Assembly (NCBI GenBank): GCA_009692865.1
Contig: SHYH01000008.1
Location: forward strand, 1-40,103
Reading direction: 5' to 3'
DNA: 40,103 bases
DNA from: Dehalococcoidia bacterium
Lineage (GTDB): Bacteria; Chloroflexota; Dehalococcoidia; Lucifugimonadales; GCA-2717565
Part shown: in pieces, positions 1 through 8,226 of the stretch
Layout of the letters: the number at the start of each line of letters is the position of its first letter
Numbering within the stretch: the first letter of the stretch is position 1
Made by a program: the position numbers and the translations under genes
The notes under the pieces: generated by a model
Seen by the model: only the letters and a program-made list of their open reading frames with translations
Told to the model about the DNA's origin: nothing
Databases searched by the model: none

Positions 1-102
1 GCTCGGCTGTGTTCGTACTGGAGGCGCAGGCGGCTTAGATCATCCATGGAAAGCTATTAAGGCCTTAGGTCGGTAATCTCAACCAGTGTGTTGGTTTCTG
101 GC

Positions 103-177
103 TGGAGCGGGAGATGGGAATTGAACCCACGACAACCTGCTTGGAAGGCAGGCGCTCTACCACTGAGCTACTCCCGC
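103..177 (-). tRNA. tRNA-Gly (anticodon TCC)
   Basis: Read on the minus strand, a complete cloverleaf starts at 177 with acceptor GCGGGAG. The anticodon arm is a CCTGC/GCAGG stem with loop CTTCCAA, giving anticodon TCC for GGA/GGG glycine codons. The T arm carries GGTTCAATTCC and the closing acceptor strand is CTCCCGC. The discriminator is T at 106, and CCA (105-103) is encoded in the DNA. No protein gene lies next to it on this strand. Confidence 0.96.
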
Positions 178-297
178 TCGGAGAGGGGTGCGCAACGAAA
201 AGCGACAGGGCACGTCCGTCGGATGCCTTTTTCATTGTAACGAACGGTGAAAGCCTTGTCGAGGCGGGAGGCCTGTTTCCTGCTGCGCTCTCCCTAC

Positions 298-327
298 TTG
301 TACCGTAGGGCCGTAGGATGCTAAAAT
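298..327 (+). promoter_or_regulatory. candidate sigma-70 promoter before the phosphatase gene
   Basis: TTGTAC (298-303) and TAAAAT (322-327, five of six to TATAAT) are separated by 18 bp and lie about 55 bp upstream of the phosphatase start. The -35 match is poor, so this is only a candidate. Confidence 0.3.
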
Positions 328-384
328 CGCTCGGTTGTATCTTGGAAGCGTGGGGGCAGCGGCAGCTTGGTAACGTTTCAGGAC

Positions 385-960
385 ATGAATTTCAGCTTTG
401 TGGCCCCCAACGTCCTTGCCGGCACCCGTACACCGTGGAGAGAGGCGGAGGTGCGTTTCCTGAGGGAACAGGGAATCACCACCCTGATCCGGCTGCAGGA
501 GCCGGAGCGCCTGCTCTATTCCAACGAGGCCATAGAGCAGCTAGGCGTCGAAGTGTTTCACTACTCCATCCCCGACGGCGGGGCTCCGTCGGTTCGGGGG
601 ACCCAGAAGATCATCGAGTTCCTTCAAGAGGCCCTTGCCCAGGGAAAAGTGGTTGCCGTGAGCTGCGGGGCAGGCGTTGGGCGGACCGGCACCATCCTGG
701 CCTGTTACCTGGTGACCCAGGGCATGACGGCAGAGCAGGCTATCCCTGCCCTCAGGGGCATTCGCTCGCCCTCCATCGAGACAGTATCCCAGGTCACCGC
801 CGTGTATGACTATGAGCAATTCCTCCTCTCCCAAGCCACCGCTGCCCTCGGCGCCACACGTCCCCAGCCCGTGGACGTGGGCGCGGAAGCTCCCCCCTCG
901 AGCCACGATGTGAAAGCGGAGGCAACCGACGCAAGCGGCGCCCTGGCCCGCAAAGAGTAA
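385..960 (+). CDS. dual-specificity protein phosphatase family protein
   Basis: A 191-residue soluble protein of the DSP/protein-tyrosine-phosphatase fold, expected to hydrolyse phosphoester bonds through a cysteinyl-phosphate intermediate. The P-loop reads SCGAGVGRTG (Cys94, Arg100), and a candidate general-acid Asp lies in IPDGGAPS about 35 residues earlier, as in the family. The residue before the catalytic Cys is Ser, where almost all members have His. The last ~35 residues are Ala/Pro/Glu-rich and look disordered. I took ATG 385; a TTG at 367 in frame would add six residues, and neither has a strong ribosome binding site. It stands alone between the tRNA and the large membrane protein. 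The true substrate (protein, nucleotide or lipid) cannot be told from sequence. Confidence 0.82.
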   Translation: MNFSFVAPNVLAGTRTPWREAEVRFLREQGITTLIRLQEPERLLYSNEAIEQLGVEVFHYSIPDGGAPSVRGTQKIIEFLQEALAQGKVVAVSCGAGVGRTGTILACYLVTQGMTAEQAIPALRGIRSPSIETVSQVTAVYDYEQFLLSQATAALGATRPQPVDVGAEAPPSSHDVKAEATDASGALARKE

Positions 961-1072
961 CAAGTCCCGACTCACCGTTTCCAACCTCTCAGGATGTTGG
1001 TGTCTTCTCCCTTGACTGAATCTGCTGTTCTCCTTGCCTATCTGTCACCCGCCTGGAGCATCCGTCGTGCGA

Positions 1073-1078
1073 TACAAT
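1073..1078 (+). promoter_or_regulatory. candidate -10 element just before the GT39/DUF2298 gene
   Basis: TACAAT ends 10 bp before the ATG at 1089, so transcription from it would give a nearly leaderless mRNA. No convincing -35 is visible. AGGG six bases before the ATG is the only Shine-Dalgarno-like sequence. Confidence 0.25.
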
Positions 1079-1088
1079 AGGGTTTCCC

Positions 1089-4000
1089 ATGTTGCACTCT
1101 GAAGAGCAGGGTGTCGTGGCGCCAGAGCGGAGCCCGGCTGGACCCCACAGCCGGCGCGTCGCCTTCCCCCTTGTCCTCCTTCTTCTGCTGCTCTTGGCCG
1201 TAGCCCTAGGAATGCGCCTCTATGGCCTGAACTGGGACCAGGGCGGCCTGTTCCACCCCGACGAGCGCGCCATCTACATGAAGGTGTGGGACATGGCATT
1301 CCCCACCAACGACCTCAGCCTCCTCCTGAAGGCCGACGAGAGCCCCTGGAACCCCCGCTGGTTCCCCTATGGCAGCCTCCCCCTCTACCTGCTCAAGGCC
1401 GGTCAGGAGCTTGTGTCTCCTTTCATGGCCCTGGATTTGTGGGGCCTGCGCTGGGTCGGGAGGGCCCTCTCGGCGCTGGCGGACACGGGCACCGTGGCGG
1501 TGATCTTCCTGATGGGGAGGCGCCTCTTTGGCCTTCGCACCGGCCTGCTGGCGGCCCTCCTGCTGGCCTTTGCCGTCATCCACGTTCAGCTCAGCCACTT
1601 CTTCGCCGTGGAGACCCTCTTCACCCTCTTCATCGCCCTAGCCCTGTTCTTCCTGCTTCGAGTGATGGAGAGGGGCAGGCGCCGCGACTCGGCCTGGGCG
1701 GGCGTCTTCGTGGGCCTGGCCCTGGCCACCAAGGTGAGCGCAGTCCCCGTGCTGGCGGCGGTGGGGGTAGCCTATCTGGTGTACGCTCTTTCACCAGAGG
1801 GGCAGCGCTTCTCTCTTGGGCGACCCGCGTGGCGACAGTTGGGACTGGCCCTTCTCGGTGGACTCCTCACTCTGGGGGTGGCAGGAGTCTCCTTCACGAT
1901 AGCTGCCCCCTATGCCCTCCTGGACTGGCGCACCTTCCTTGCGGACGTGCTCTACCAGGGGAACATGGTGACCCGCGAGTACGACCTTCCCTACACACGC
2001 CAGTACATAGACACCCCGGCCTACTGGTACCAGGTCCAGCAGCTTGCCACCTGGGGCCTGGGCCTTCCCCTGGGCATCGTGGCCTGGGCGGGGCTCCTCT
2101 TTGCCCTGGTGTACGGGTGGCGAAGCAGGAGCAAGGGGGTGCTTCTTCTCCTGGCGTGGGGCATCCCCTACCTTCTCATCACCGGCGCCTTCCAGGTCAA
2201 GTTCCTACGGTACCTCCTGCCCATCACGCCTTTCCTGGTACTCTTCGGCGCTCACCTTTTGGTGATGGCCGTTGACGCCGTGGCGTCGCGCCGCCCCCGA
2301 TGGCTGTTCCTCGCCCAGGGTGGCGTGCTCCTGGTACTGGCGGCCACGGCCTTCTACGCCTTCGCCTACCTCGGCATCTACGCGCAGCCCCATACGGCCA
2401 ACCGCGCCTCCCAGTGGGTCCAGGACAACGTCTCCCGTGGCTCTGTCCTCCTCACCGAGCACTGGGAGGAGGGGTTCCCCAACCTGAAGGACTGCCGGCA
2501 TTATCCCTCCGACTGCTACCGGTTCCGCGTACTGCCCATGCATGAGGCAGACACCCCTGGGAAAGAGACCGACCTTGCGCAATCCCTGGCCGAGGGGGAC
2601 TACCTCCTCTTCTTCAGCAACCGCCTCTACGGGACCATCCCGCGACTGCCAGGGCGGTACCCCATGAGCACCCGCTACTACCAGGCCCTCTTCTCCGGGG
2701 AGCTGGGGTACGAGCTTGTCCACCAGGAGACCTCCTACCCAAACCTGATGGGGGTCTCCTTCGTGGACGACACCTTTAGCCGCCCTCGACTGCCCGTCCC
2801 TGCGCCGCCGCAAGGATACCAGCCATCGCCGGTGAGCTTGGACCTGGGCTACGCCGACGAGGTCTTCATCAACTACGACCATCCCAAGGTGCTCATCTTG
2901 AGGAACGTTCAGCGCCTCAGTCGAGACCGGCTGCTGGCGTTGCTGGATGTTCCCCCCTACCTAGGGCCATCGGGGCGTTCTTCCCAGATAGAACGCGCGG
3001 GTGGGCCCCTGCTGGGGCTGATGCTGACGCCTGAGGAGGTCCAGGACCAGCAAGAGGGTGGCACCTGGGGGGACATCGTTCACCCCGAGGGATGGGGCAG
3101 CCGGTTCGTCCCCTGGAGTTGGCTCTTGCTGCTGGCGGCGATCACGGGAGCAGGGCTGCCTCTCGCCCTGCTCCTTTTCCGGTCCCTGCCCGACAAGGGC
3201 TACCTGTTCGCCAAGCCCTTGAGCGTCCTCGTGGTTGCCTACGTCGTATGGCTGCTGGCGAGCCTGAAAGTCGCCTCCTTCTCTGCCCCCACCATCTATC
3301 TGGCTATTCTGGGAGTGGCGGGCGTCTCCTTGGGCCTGGCCTATTTCCAGCGCCAGCGATTGTTGGCCACAGTGAAGGAGCATTGGCGGCTGTGGCTGGT
3401 GGAGGAGGCGGTGTTCCTCGTGGCGTTTTTCGCCTTCCTCCTCATCCGCCTGGCCAACCCCGACCTGTTTCACCCGTGGCGGGGCGGCGAGAAGTTCATG
3501 GAGCTAGCCTATCTGACGGCTGTCACCAAGTCCATCTTCATGCCTCCCTACGACCCCTGGTTTGCGGGTGGCGTTCTCAACTACTACTACTACGGGTATT
3601 TCATCATCGCCGTGTTCATCAAGGCACTGGCAATAGCGCCTGCGGTGGCCTTCAACCTGGCCATCCCCCTCCTCTTTGCCCTCATGGTAGGGGGCGCCTT
3701 CTCCCTCGTGTACAACCTGACGGCCCTCTCTCCTCGCAAAAGGGGGCTGGGAGGGCTGGCTTGGGCGGCCCTGGGGGCTGGGCTCACCGGGGCCCTGTTC
3801 GTGGCGGTCCTAGGCAACCTGGACGGAATGGCCCAGGTCCTCCAAAACCTCTGGAGGGCGGCGCAGGGCCAGGGCCTCATTCCCTTTGACTTCTGGCGGA
3901 GCAGCCGGATGATGCCCCCGGACCCCCCTGGCTGGGAAATCACCGAGTTCCCCTTCTGGTCCTACCTCTTCGCCGACCTGCACCCCCACATGATGGCCAT

Positions 4001-5669
4001 TCCCTTTACCCTCCTGTCCCTGGGATTGGCGCTGACGGCCTTCCTGGAGCTCCAGAAGAGAGGATGGTGGCGAACGGTACCCGTGTCGTGTGCTCTCGCC
4101 CTTGCCCTGGGCTCTCTGTGGCCCCTCAACACCTGGGACTACCCCACCTATGCTGGGATAGGCGTGGCGGCCCTGGTGCTGGGTGTCCTCGTTCGAAGGG
4201 GGGTGAGCCGTGGCGCCTTGGGGGTAGGCCTGGCGTTTGCAGGCGTGACGCTGGCCGTGAGCTACCTGCTCTTCCTGCCCTTCCACCTTCGATTCCAGGG
4301 ATTCAGCGGGCTGGTCCTGAGCGAGACCCAGACGGCCCTCTGGCAGTACCTGGCCATCCACGGGCTCTTTGTGTTCATTGTGGGCGCCTATCTCGTAAAG
4401 GAGGCGGGCCCCGGCCTCTTGCGCCCCGATGCAGCATCGGGGTCAAGAGCTACCCGCCTTTCAGGGCCTCTGCCGTCAGCAGAGGTAAGTCCTGCCTCCT
4501 CTTCGTCAGGTGATGCCTTCACCGGTGAGGGTGAGATGCCTGGGACGGTGGCCTCACCCGCTGCTGAAGGCCCTGCTCGCGAGCAGGCCTTCTCCGCCCT
4601 CGTTCGCAGACCTTTCCCCCCTGGCTGGCTGGCCTTTTTCCTCGCCACGGGCGTGATGGCGCTGGCGGCCGGCCTGGCGGTGGCAGGGTGCCTCGTGGCA
4701 GGCGTGCTCCTGGTGGGCCTGGGGCTCGTCCTGCACCTCTTGTGGAGAACCATCGCTTCCCAACGAGAGGGCTTTGCCTTAAAAGTCCCGGAGAGGAGGA
4801 GTTCAGTGGGAATGGGCTCGCCCACACCCACGTCGGCGATAGCCAGCACAGGGCACGCCCTGCCTCCAACCCTTTTCGCCCTCCTCCTGCTCGGGATGGG
4901 GCTGGCCGTCGGTATAGGGGTCGAGTTGGTGACGGTGAAGCCCGACGTAGACAGGATGAACACCGTGTTCAAGTTCTACGAGCAGGCCTGGGTCCTCCTG
5001 GCGTTGGCCTCGGCCTTCCTCTTGTGGCGCCTCCGATGGGGGCTGGCGCTCTCTCCTGTCCTTCGACGAGTGCCTAAAGGGATATGGATGGTGTTCCTGG
5101 GGCTCCTGTTGGTCTCCGCCCTGGTATTCCCCGTCCTTGGCGCCAGGTCCCGCTTGCAAGACCGGTTTCAGGTGCTGCCCTGGACCCTCGACGGGACGGC
5201 CTACATGCAGGGGGCCGTCTACAACGACCCCCTGGGAGGCGCCCTGGAGCTGTGGTGGGACCTGGAGGCCATCAGCTGGCTCCAGGAGAACGTCAAGGGG
5301 TCCCCAGTCGTGCTGGAGGGCGTCACGCCCCTCTACCGTTGGGGTAATCGCATCTCGGTCTACACAGGTTTGCCTGCCATAGTGGGGTGGGACTATCACC
5401 AGGCCCAGCAGCGGGGGATCCATAGCTGGGAGGTGCAACGACGGAGAGCCGTGGTGGACCAACTCTACACCACCACGAACGTCGCGCTCACCCTGCGACT
5501 GCTGGGAGAGCATCAGGTGCAGTACATCGTCGTGGGCGATCTGGAGCGGCTCTACTATCACGCCGAGGGGTTGGAGAAGTTTGCTAAGATGGAGGGGCAG
5601 AGCCTGGAGCGGGTGTACCCTGCTAACCTCGGAGAGGGGAAAACCGTTATCTATCAAGTGAAGGGTTGA
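1089..5669 (+). CDS. fused GT39-type glycosyltransferase and DUF2298 (Chlor_Arch_YYY) membrane protein
   Basis: A 1526-residue polytopic membrane protein made of two halves. Residues ~20-620 resemble GT39/ArnT-like lipid-linked sugar transferases: TM1 is followed by the acidic pair Asp58-Glu59 in FHPDE, then many hydrophobic helices and a soluble domain from about 440. Residues ~760-1526 are DUF2298, named for the run of four tyrosines here at 832-835 (NYYYYGY). GT39 and DUF2298 proteins are known side by side or fused in Chloroflexota and archaea, and are linked to surface glycosylation; the exact reaction is unproven. Residues ~1112-1170 and ~1240-1258 are Ser/Pro/Ala-rich loops encoded by palindromic repeats found elsewhere in the window, so they look like in-frame insertions. 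The frame is open throughout, with no frameshift. The start is the ATG just before TM1. Confidence 0.88.
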   Translation: MLHSEEQGVVAPERSPAGPHSRRVAFPLVLLLLLLLAVALGMRLYGLNWDQGGLFHPDERAIYMKVWDMAFPTNDLSLLLKADESPWNPRWFPYGSLPLYLLKAGQELVSPFMALDLWGLRWVGRALSALADTGTVAVIFLMGRRLFGLRTGLLAALLLAFAVIHVQLSHFFAVETLFTLFIALALFFLLRVMERGRRRDSAWAGVFVGLALATKVSAVPVLAAVGVAYLVYALSPEGQRFSLGRPAWRQLGLALLGGLLTLGVAGVSFTIAAPYALLDWRTFLADVLYQGNMVTREYDLPYTRQYIDTPAYWYQVQQLATWGLGLPLGIVAWAGLLFALVYGWRSRSKGVLLLLAWGIPYLLITGAFQVKFLRYLLPITPFLVLFGAHLLVMAVDAVASRRPRWLFLAQGGVLLVLAATAFYAFAYLGIYAQPHTANRASQWVQDNVSRGSVLLTEHWEEGFPNLKDCRHYPSDCYRFRVLPMHEADTPGKETDLAQSLAEGDYLLFFSNRLYGTIPRLPGRYPMSTRYYQALFSGELGYELVHQETSYPNLMGVSFVDDTFSRPRLPVPAPPQGYQPSPVSLDLGYADEVFINYDHPKVLILRNVQRLSRDRLLALLDVPPYLGPSGRSSQIERAGGPLLGLMLTPEEVQDQQEGGTWGDIVHPEGWGSRFVPWSWLLLLAAITGAGLPLALLLFRSLPDKGYLFAKPLSVLVVAYVVWLLASLKVASFSAPTIYLAILGVAGVSLGLAYFQRQRLLATVKEHWRLWLVEEAVFLVAFFAFLLIRLANPDLFHPWRGGEKFMELAYLTAVTKSIFMPPYDPWFAGGVLNYYYYGYFIIAVFIKALAIAPAVAFNLAIPLLFALMVGGAFSLVYNLTALSPRKRGLGGLAWAALGAGLTGALFVAVLGNLDGMAQVLQNLWRAAQGQGLIPFDFWRSSRMMPPDPPGWEITEFPFWSYLFADLHPHMMAIPFTLLSLGLALTAFLELQKRGWWRTVPVSCALALALGSLWPLNTWDYPTYAGIGVAALVLGVLVRRGVSRGALGVGLAFAGVTLAVSYLLFLPFHLRFQGFSGLVLSETQTALWQYLAIHGLFVFIVGAYLVKEAGPGLLRPDAASGSRATRLSGPLPSAEVSPASSSSGDAFTGEGEMPGTVASPAAEGPAREQAFSALVRRPFPPGWLAFFLATGVMALAAGLAVAGCLVAGVLLVGLGLVLHLLWRTIASQREGFALKVPERRSSVGMGSPTPTSAIASTGHALPPTLFALLLLGMGLAVGIGVELVTVKPDVDRMNTVFKFYEQAWVLLALASAFLLWRLRWGLALSPVLRRVPKGIWMVFLGLLLVSALVFPVLGARSRLQDRFQVLPWTLDGTAYMQGAVYNDPLGGALELWWDLEAISWLQENVKGSPVVLEGVTPLYRWGNRISVYTGLPAIVGWDYHQAQQRGIHSWEVQRRRAVVDQLYTTTNVALTLRLLGEHQVQYIVVGDLERLYYHAEGLEKFAKMEGQSLERVYPANLGEGKTVIYQVKG
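4424..4592. repeat. cluster of three palindromes inside the DUF2298 coding region
   Basis: Stem-loops at 4424-4442 (CCCCGATG, loop CAG), 4467-4485 (CCTCTGC, loop CGTCA) and 4566-4592 (stem with one bulge) follow each other. The 17-base core of the first, CCCGATGCAGCATCGGG, recurs at 19651-19667 in an intergenic hairpin. They encode a low-complexity loop and do not break the frame. Confidence 0.75.
4814..4861. repeat. second in-frame repeat, GCTCGCCCACACCCACG / AGGGCACGCCCTG type
   Basis: GCTCGCCCACACCCACG here is close to an intergenic sequence near 12128 (one base different), and the adjacent palindrome AGGGCACGCCCTG recurs at 12212-12224 and, with one change, at 20317-20329. In the protein it encodes a Ser/Pro/Thr loop near residue 1245. 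Confidence 0.6.
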
Positions 5670-5686
5670 TGTACAATGCCCCTTCG

Positions 5687-5882
5687 CTAGTGTCCCGTAT
5701 CGGAGATTCTCCGAAGAATCCCGGGGGATCGGTAAGGGGGGATACCCCCTTACCGGGGGTCTGGGGGTATCCCCCAGATACAATACCCCCCCCTCTCCTG
5801 CAGGAGAGGGGGCCAGGGGGTGAGATATACGCCCTGGAGATGGGGCACTCCCTGTGCTGAGATTTCAGGGACGGAACACTAG
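5687..5882. mobile_element. MITE-like element with CTAGTGT inverted ends
   Basis: The left end CTAGTGTCCCGT (5687-5698) and the right end ACGGAACACTAG (5871-5882) are inverted repeats matching at 11 of 12 positions. The 196-bp interior has no ORF of interest and carries the palindromic repeat at 5735-5825. With its flanks it fills the 365-bp gap between the DUF2298 gene and yihY. No clear target duplication is seen. Confidence 0.55.
5735..5825. repeat. palindromic repeat A1, copy 1
   Basis: Nested hairpins, ending in a CCCCTCTCC-TGCA-GGAGAGGGG stem followed by CCAGGGGGTGAG. The same order of elements (GGGGGTCTGGGG-like, CCCCCAGATAC, C-rich hairpin, CAGGGGGTGAG) recurs at 25301-25394. Confidence 0.75.
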
Positions 5883-6034
5883 ACACTAGAAGGTGTCCCG
5901 CAATCGACGCCTGGGGAACGCAGGCCCGGTCTCGCCTGAGCGGGAGGACTATCGGGAGGCTGGGGGTGAACCCCGCTTGCCTGGGAGCAGGCATAAGGGT
6001 ACGCTGATGAAGACAGCATTGAGGTGATAGGTTG

Positions 6035-6949
6035 ATGTTCCTTTTGAAGCTCTTCTGGCAGGCGGCGGTGCTCCTCCGCGACCTGGTCAACGACTTCCTG
6101 GGCAAGAACTGTATGCAGTTGGCCGCGGCGATAGCCTTTTACGCCCTCTTCTCCCTCTTTCCCCTGGTGCTGGCGCTGCTCGCTGCCCTGGCATTCCTGT
6201 CCGGCTCCGGCACAATGGCGCCCCAACTGGCGCGCGAGATCGGAGCGCTGATTCCTGTCTCCAGCGACGTCTTGAGCAACACCCTGGAAGGGCTCATCCG
6301 CGCTCCTGCTGTGACGGGGGTCTTTGGTGTCCTCGGCCTCCTTTGGGCCTCCACTGTGGTTTTCGGCGCTATCCGGAAGGGGATCAACGCCGCCTGGGGC
6401 ATTGCTCAGCCTCGCCCCTTCCTCCAGGAGCGCCTGATGGACTTCTCCCTCCTCCTGGGCGCCGGCGGCCTGCTGCTCATTCCCATTGTCGCGGCGATGG
6501 TGGCGCCGGCCGTGCAGCAGGCTGGCAGCCTGCTATTCTCAGCCGATGCATTTTCGGGGGAAAGGCTGTGGGGCCTAGGGCAGTCGTTAGTCGGGTCCCT
6601 TCTGGCCTTCCTTACCTTCCTCGCCCTCTACTTCTATCTTCCCAACACTCCCGTTCGCCTCCGGGTGGTGTGGCCCGGGGCCCTGTTAGCCACGGCGGCC
6701 TTTGAGGTAGCCGAGGGTGTTTTTGTGTGGTATGTGGAGGCATACCCCTTCTACGAAGGGGTCTACGGGCCTATCGGGTGGGTGGTGGCCCTCCTGGCCT
6801 TCGTCTACGTCTCAGCGGTGATCCTCCTCTTTGGAGCCGTGGCCACTGCTCACTGGGCGGCCTGGGTCTCTGCCCGAGGCGGCGTGGAGACTCCAGAACG
6901 TGGACGTGGCAGCGAGAGCGCCCCTGCGGCCCCTATGAAAGGAAGGTAG
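6035..6949 (+). CDS. YihY/BrkB family inner membrane protein
   Basis: A 304-residue protein with about six hydrophobic helices, typical of the YihY/BrkB family once wrongly called ribonuclease BN. The family signature is visible near the N terminus (LAAAIAFYALFSLFPLVLAL) and in the middle (STVVFGAIRKGINAAWGI). The cellular role is not established; export or envelope transport has been proposed. ATG 6035 was chosen over TTG 6032 because GAGGTGATAGG lies just upstream. The stop is 3 bases before htrA, so the two genes are probably co-transcribed. The last 25 residues are a polar cytoplasmic tail. Confidence 0.88.
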   Translation: MFLLKLFWQAAVLLRDLVNDFLGKNCMQLAAAIAFYALFSLFPLVLALLAALAFLSGSGTMAPQLAREIGALIPVSSDVLSNTLEGLIRAPAVTGVFGVLGLLWASTVVFGAIRKGINAAWGIAQPRPFLQERLMDFSLLLGAGGLLLIPIVAAMVAPAVQQAGSLLFSADAFSGERLWGLGQSLVGSLLAFLTFLALYFYLPNTPVRLRVVWPGALLATAAFEVAEGVFVWYVEAYPFYEGVYGPIGWVVALLAFVYVSAVILLFGAVATAHWAAWVSARGGVETPERGRGSESAPAAPMKGR

Positions 6950-6952
6950 GTT

Positions 6953-8062
6953 ATGAGCTGGCGGCACTGGGCATCGGCTCTTCTGGTGGCATCCCTGGCG
7001 GGGTCCTGCGTCACCCCTACTTCTACTCCCCTGCCCACGGTGACGCCTTCACCCACCTCCTCGGCTGTCCCCTTGTCCCCCTCAGCCCTGGAACAAGGGT
7101 TGCCCAGCGTCGCCTCCGTGGTGGAGAGGGTGACGCCTGCCGTTGTGGCCGTGAGCACCGAAGAGGTGCAATCGCAGTTCTTCTTCCAGGTCATCGTCCC
7201 TGGAGCGGGCACCGGCGTCATCATCCGCTCCGACGGGTACATCGTCACCAACAACCACGTAATCGAAGGGGCCCAGCAGGTTACCGTCACCATGGCCGAC
7301 GGGCGCTCCTTCACCGCCACGGTGGTGGGGCGGGACCCCGAGGGAGACCTGGCCGTCATCAAGATCGACGCCCAAGACCTCCCCACGATCTCCTTTGGCA
7401 GCTCTGACGGGCTCCGCGTGGGTGACTGGGTCATCGCCTTGGGCAACGCCCTGGGATTGGAGGGAGGGTCTACCGTCACCCTGGGCATCGTCAGCGCTCG
7501 GGGGCGCACCATCCTGACCGATCCGGTGCGGCGCATCTACCTGTTTGACGCCATTCAGACGGATGCCGCAATCAATCCGGGGAACAGCGGTGGGCCTCTG
7601 GTGAACCTACAAGGCGAGCTGGTGGGCATTAGCACTGCCATTGAGTCTAATGCGCAGGGCATTGGCTTTGCCATCCCGTCGGAAGTGGTGAAAGCCACCG
7701 TCGCCAACCTCATCAGTAGTGGGCGCGTGACCAGGGCCTACCTGGGGGTAGAGACTGAAGAGATGACGCCCAGGATCGCCCGCCAGATGGGGGTGGAGTT
7801 CCAGCCCGGCATTGTGGTGCTGAGGGCTGTGTCGAGCACCCCGGCCGGCCGCGCGGGCCTTCAGCAGGGGGACATCCTGATCAAGCTGGGCGGTGAAAGG
7901 ATCAAGAGCGATGCGGAGTTTCGGCGGGCCCTGTGGAGGTACCAGCCAAGGGATACGGTGGAGATGGAGTTCCTCCGCGACGGGAACGCTCGCACCACAG
8001 CTGTCACCCTGGGAGAGCGGCCACCCACAGCGGCCCTGCTGGGGCAGGTGAGCCTGGCGTAG
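6953..8062 (+). CDS. HtrA/DegP-type trypsin-like serine protease with one PDZ domain
   Basis: A 369-residue secreted protease. The N terminus is a signal peptide ending in LAGSC, a possible though non-canonical lipobox, so it may be a lipoprotein. A Thr/Pro/Ser linker follows (~20-45). The trypsin-like domain carries the triad His102 (NNHVIEG), Asp132 (GDLAVI) and Ser212 (GNSGGPL). One PDZ domain covers ~270-355 (YLGVE, GRAGLQQGDIL). HtrA proteins degrade or refold damaged envelope proteins. It sits 3 bases after yihY, suggesting an envelope-stress operon. The following 160 bp is repeat DNA. Confidence 0.93.
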   Translation: MSWRHWASALLVASLAGSCVTPTSTPLPTVTPSPTSSAVPLSPSALEQGLPSVASVVERVTPAVVAVSTEEVQSQFFFQVIVPGAGTGVIIRSDGYIVTNNHVIEGAQQVTVTMADGRSFTATVVGRDPEGDLAVIKIDAQDLPTISFGSSDGLRVGDWVIALGNALGLEGGSTVTLGIVSARGRTILTDPVRRIYLFDAIQTDAAINPGNSGGPLVNLQGELVGISTAIESNAQGIGFAIPSEVVKATVANLISSGRVTRAYLGVETEEMTPRIARQMGVEFQPGIVVLRAVSSTPAGRAGLQQGDILIKLGGERIKSDAEFRRALWRYQPRDTVEMEFLRDGNARTTAVTLGERPPTAALLGQVSLA

Positions 8063-8069
8063 CCCGTGC

Positions 8070-8172
8070 GCTCATCCTTCGACGGGCTCAGGATGAGCGA
8101 GGTTTTAAGGCCGCTCGTGGTTCGACAGGCTCACCATGAGCGGCTCACCCTTCGACACGCTCAGGGCGAGCG
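8070..8172. repeat. three TTCGACRGGCTCA-type palindromic units
   Basis: Unit 1 (8070-8098) has GCTCATCC/GGATGAGC arms, unit 2 (8111-8143) CCGCTC/GAGCGG arms and unit 3 (about 8144-8171) GCTCACCC/GGGCGAGC arms. Each encloses TTCGACRSGCTCA. A further partial unit is near 13618-13646. They lie between the convergent genes htrA and ileS. Confidence 0.8.
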
Positions 8173-8226
8173 GACCTGGGGCGAAAGACCTTCCTAAACA
8201 TGGGTGCAGGGCAAGCCATGTCCCTC

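Noticed and set aside
1286-3889. Several 200-330 residue frames inside the GT39/DUF2298 gene
   Set aside because: All are alternative-frame shadows; the large frame has clear membrane helices and motifs throughout.
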